In this document: piece after piece, positions 6,021 through 6,936 of the stretch | Numbering within the stretch: position 1 is the first letter of the stretch | Layout: each line of letters opens with the position of its first letter | Origin: Candidatus Symbiobacter sp. | GTDB taxonomy: Bacteria > Pseudomonadota > Alphaproteobacteria > Elsterales > Elsteraceae | NCBI GenBank assembly: GCA_030054015.1 | Contig: JASGCR010000073.1 | Coordinates: forward strand, 1,942-8,877 | DNA: 6,936 nt | Reading direction: 5' to 3' | Made by a program: the position numbers and the translations under genes | The notes under the pieces: model-generated | The model's input: the letters and a program-made list of their open reading frames with translations, nothing else | What the model was told of the DNA's origin: nothing | The model's database searches: none

Positions 6021-6800
6021 ATGAATAATTCTCTTAAACAACCAGATTTAATGTCAGCTTTTGCGCATTTCGTTGAATTGCCAGATTCTGATCGGGAACG
6101 GATCAAAGAATTTTTCCAAACTTGGCGTGCAACCTGCCTGGCCAAAATGGAATACAACCATTTTTACCCAATGGCAAATGATTGTCAGATCAAAAATTTG
6201 GCGGCTCATTACGAGAAATTATTTGGCCTTAAAAATAATGGGGTGTTTGTAGAAATCGGTGCCTTTGATGGGCAAGAGGTGAGCAACAGTGCGGGGCTGG
6301 CCGATTTGGGTTGGCGCGGCGTGTATGTGGAACCCGTGGCGGAGTTTGCGCTGCGCTGTCGTGTCCGCCACCCCGAACCCACAATCGATGTTTTGACCTA
6401 TTGTATCGGGCGCGAAGAAACCGATGTCATTTTTTCCGTTTCCGCTTGGAATGCCTTATCGACGGCTCATCCGGTCATGGCAGATTGGTTGCAAGAACAG
6501 GAAAGAATCTATGACAAAATTACCGTACATCAAAAAACCATCAACCAGATTTTGCAAGAAACCGCTATCGCGCCGGAATTTGACCTGCTCATTATCGATG
6601 TCGAGGGGAATGAATATGAGGCCTTACTCGGTTTTGACATTGCATATTATCGCCCCCACGTCATGATTATTGAGTTGCATGATAATTTGGCCGACCATCC
6701 AATGGCCGCCCTCCATGCCGCCACCCGCCAGTATATTCATGAGAACAATTACATTCCTTATTACATTGACAATGTAAACACCATCTTTATTCGGAGTTAG
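6021..6800 (+). CDS. FkbM-family SAM-dependent methyltransferase
   Basis: A 259-aa Rossmann-type methyltransferase. VFVEIGAFDGQEVSNS (75-90) is the SAM-binding motif I with an acidic D83. GWRGVYVEP (97-105) ends strand 2 with the ribose-binding E104. DLLIIDVEGNEYEALLGFD (188-206) is the conserved DVEG-E-L segment of the FkbM family, and IIELHD (216-221) follows. The family O-methylates sugars and polyketides and is often found in polysaccharide clusters; the substrate here is unknown. The first 60 or so residues are helical and precede the catalytic fold. No signal peptide or membrane segment is seen. The start is the first ATG; its Shine-Dalgarno is poor (GGAA 10 nt upstream). Read divergently from metZ across a 198-nt region with a repeat array. 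A hairpin 28 nt after the stop may end its transcript. Confidence 0.87.
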   Translation: MNNSLKQPDLMSAFAHFVELPDSDRERIKEFFQTWRATCLAKMEYNHFYPMANDCQIKNLAAHYEKLFGLKNNGVFVEIGAFDGQEVSNSAGLADLGWRGVYVEPVAEFALRCRVRHPEPTIDVLTYCIGREETDVIFSVSAWNALSTAHPVMADWLQEQERIYDKITVHQKTINQILQETAIAPEFDLLIIDVEGNEYEALLGFDIAYYRPHVMIIELHDNLADHPMAALHAATRQYIHENNYIPYYIDNVNTIFIRS

Positions 6801-6828
6801 AGTCTGGTGCAAAATTAAGTATGCCCCG

Positions 6829-6887
6829 TTTCCTAAAGGAGGGTCTGAATAAGTCGAAAATTTATTTACCCCCCCTTCTTTAGGAAA
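6829..6887. terminator. Long imperfect hairpin downstream of the FkbM gene (possible terminator or repeat element)
   Basis: tttcctaaag (6829-6838) is exactly complementary to ctttaggaaa (6878-6887). The pairing extends inward through gaggg and cccctt with one G-U pair, giving about 15 bp around a 29-nt loop. It starts 28 nt after the FkbM stop. No T-tract follows either arm, so it is not a classical rho-independent terminator. It may stabilise the 3' end or be part of a mobile palindromic repeat. Confidence 0.5.
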
Positions 6888-6901
6888 GTCTGAACAAGTA
6901 G
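6835..6901. repeat. Degenerate direct repeat embedded in the hairpin region
   Basis: aaggagggtctgaataagt (6837-6855) and taggaaagtctgaacaagt (6882-6900) match at 15 of 19 positions and share the core gtctgaa-y-aagt. One copy lies in the loop and the other just outside the right arm, so the region combines inverted and direct symmetry. Confidence 0.7.
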
Positions 6902-6907
6902 CTGGAG

Positions 6908-6936
6908 TGTCATTCTGAGCGTCGCCGCGCTTGGCT
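6908..6936. repeat. Possible start of a dispersed intergenic repeat (tgtcattctgagcg)
   Basis: tgtcattctgagcg at 6908-6921 matches a motif I remember as the start of abundant intergenic repeats in several bacterial groups (tcattctgagcg-agcgaagaatc). Here the sequence after the motif diverges and the window ends, so only the opening can be seen. Confidence 0.25.

Overview
The window carries six protein-coding genes and reads as a chromosomal segment of an alphaproteobacterium, probably an uncultured one. The main clue is the helicase at the left edge. Its N-terminal domain has the layout I associate with DinG-like helicases of Rhodospirillales-type Alphaproteobacteria, and the MetZ fits the same group. 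Most genes have moderate G+C (one 60-base row of metZ counts 55%), while the middle of the window is clearly AT-richer (a row of the 324-aa gene counts 37%).

Layout. Five genes lie on the minus strand. In transcription order they are metZ (5822-4575), a nucleotidyltransferase-like protein of the type I recall as DUF6932 (4479-3901), an uncharacterised 324-aa protein coupled to it by an ATGA overlap (3904-2930), a WecA/MraY-type polyprenyl-phosphate sugar-1-phosphate transferase (2815-1616), and a DinG-family iron-sulfur helicase. The helicase begins with GTG at 1603 and runs off the left edge. One gene lies on the plus strand, divergent from metZ: an FkbM-family methyltransferase (6021-6800).

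How they fit together. The nucleotidyltransferase and the 324-aa protein form a compact two-gene cassette with its own AT-rich upstream region. It interrupts otherwise housekeeping-type genes and looks acquired; a toxin-antitoxin or defence role is plausible but unproven. The transferase and helicase genes are translationally coupled by position: the helicase Shine-Dalgarno overlaps the transferase stop codon. FkbM and WecA-type proteins both occur in surface-polysaccharide pathways, but here they are not adjacent.

Non-coding and repeat features. The helicase contains two in-frame tandem repeats, encoding QEEP and NNQ units, inserted just before the expected Walker B position. The metZ/FkbM intergenic region contains five copies of a 17-bp repeat. 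The right edge holds a long imperfect hairpin with an embedded direct repeat. I see no tRNA, rRNA, CRISPR array or transposase.
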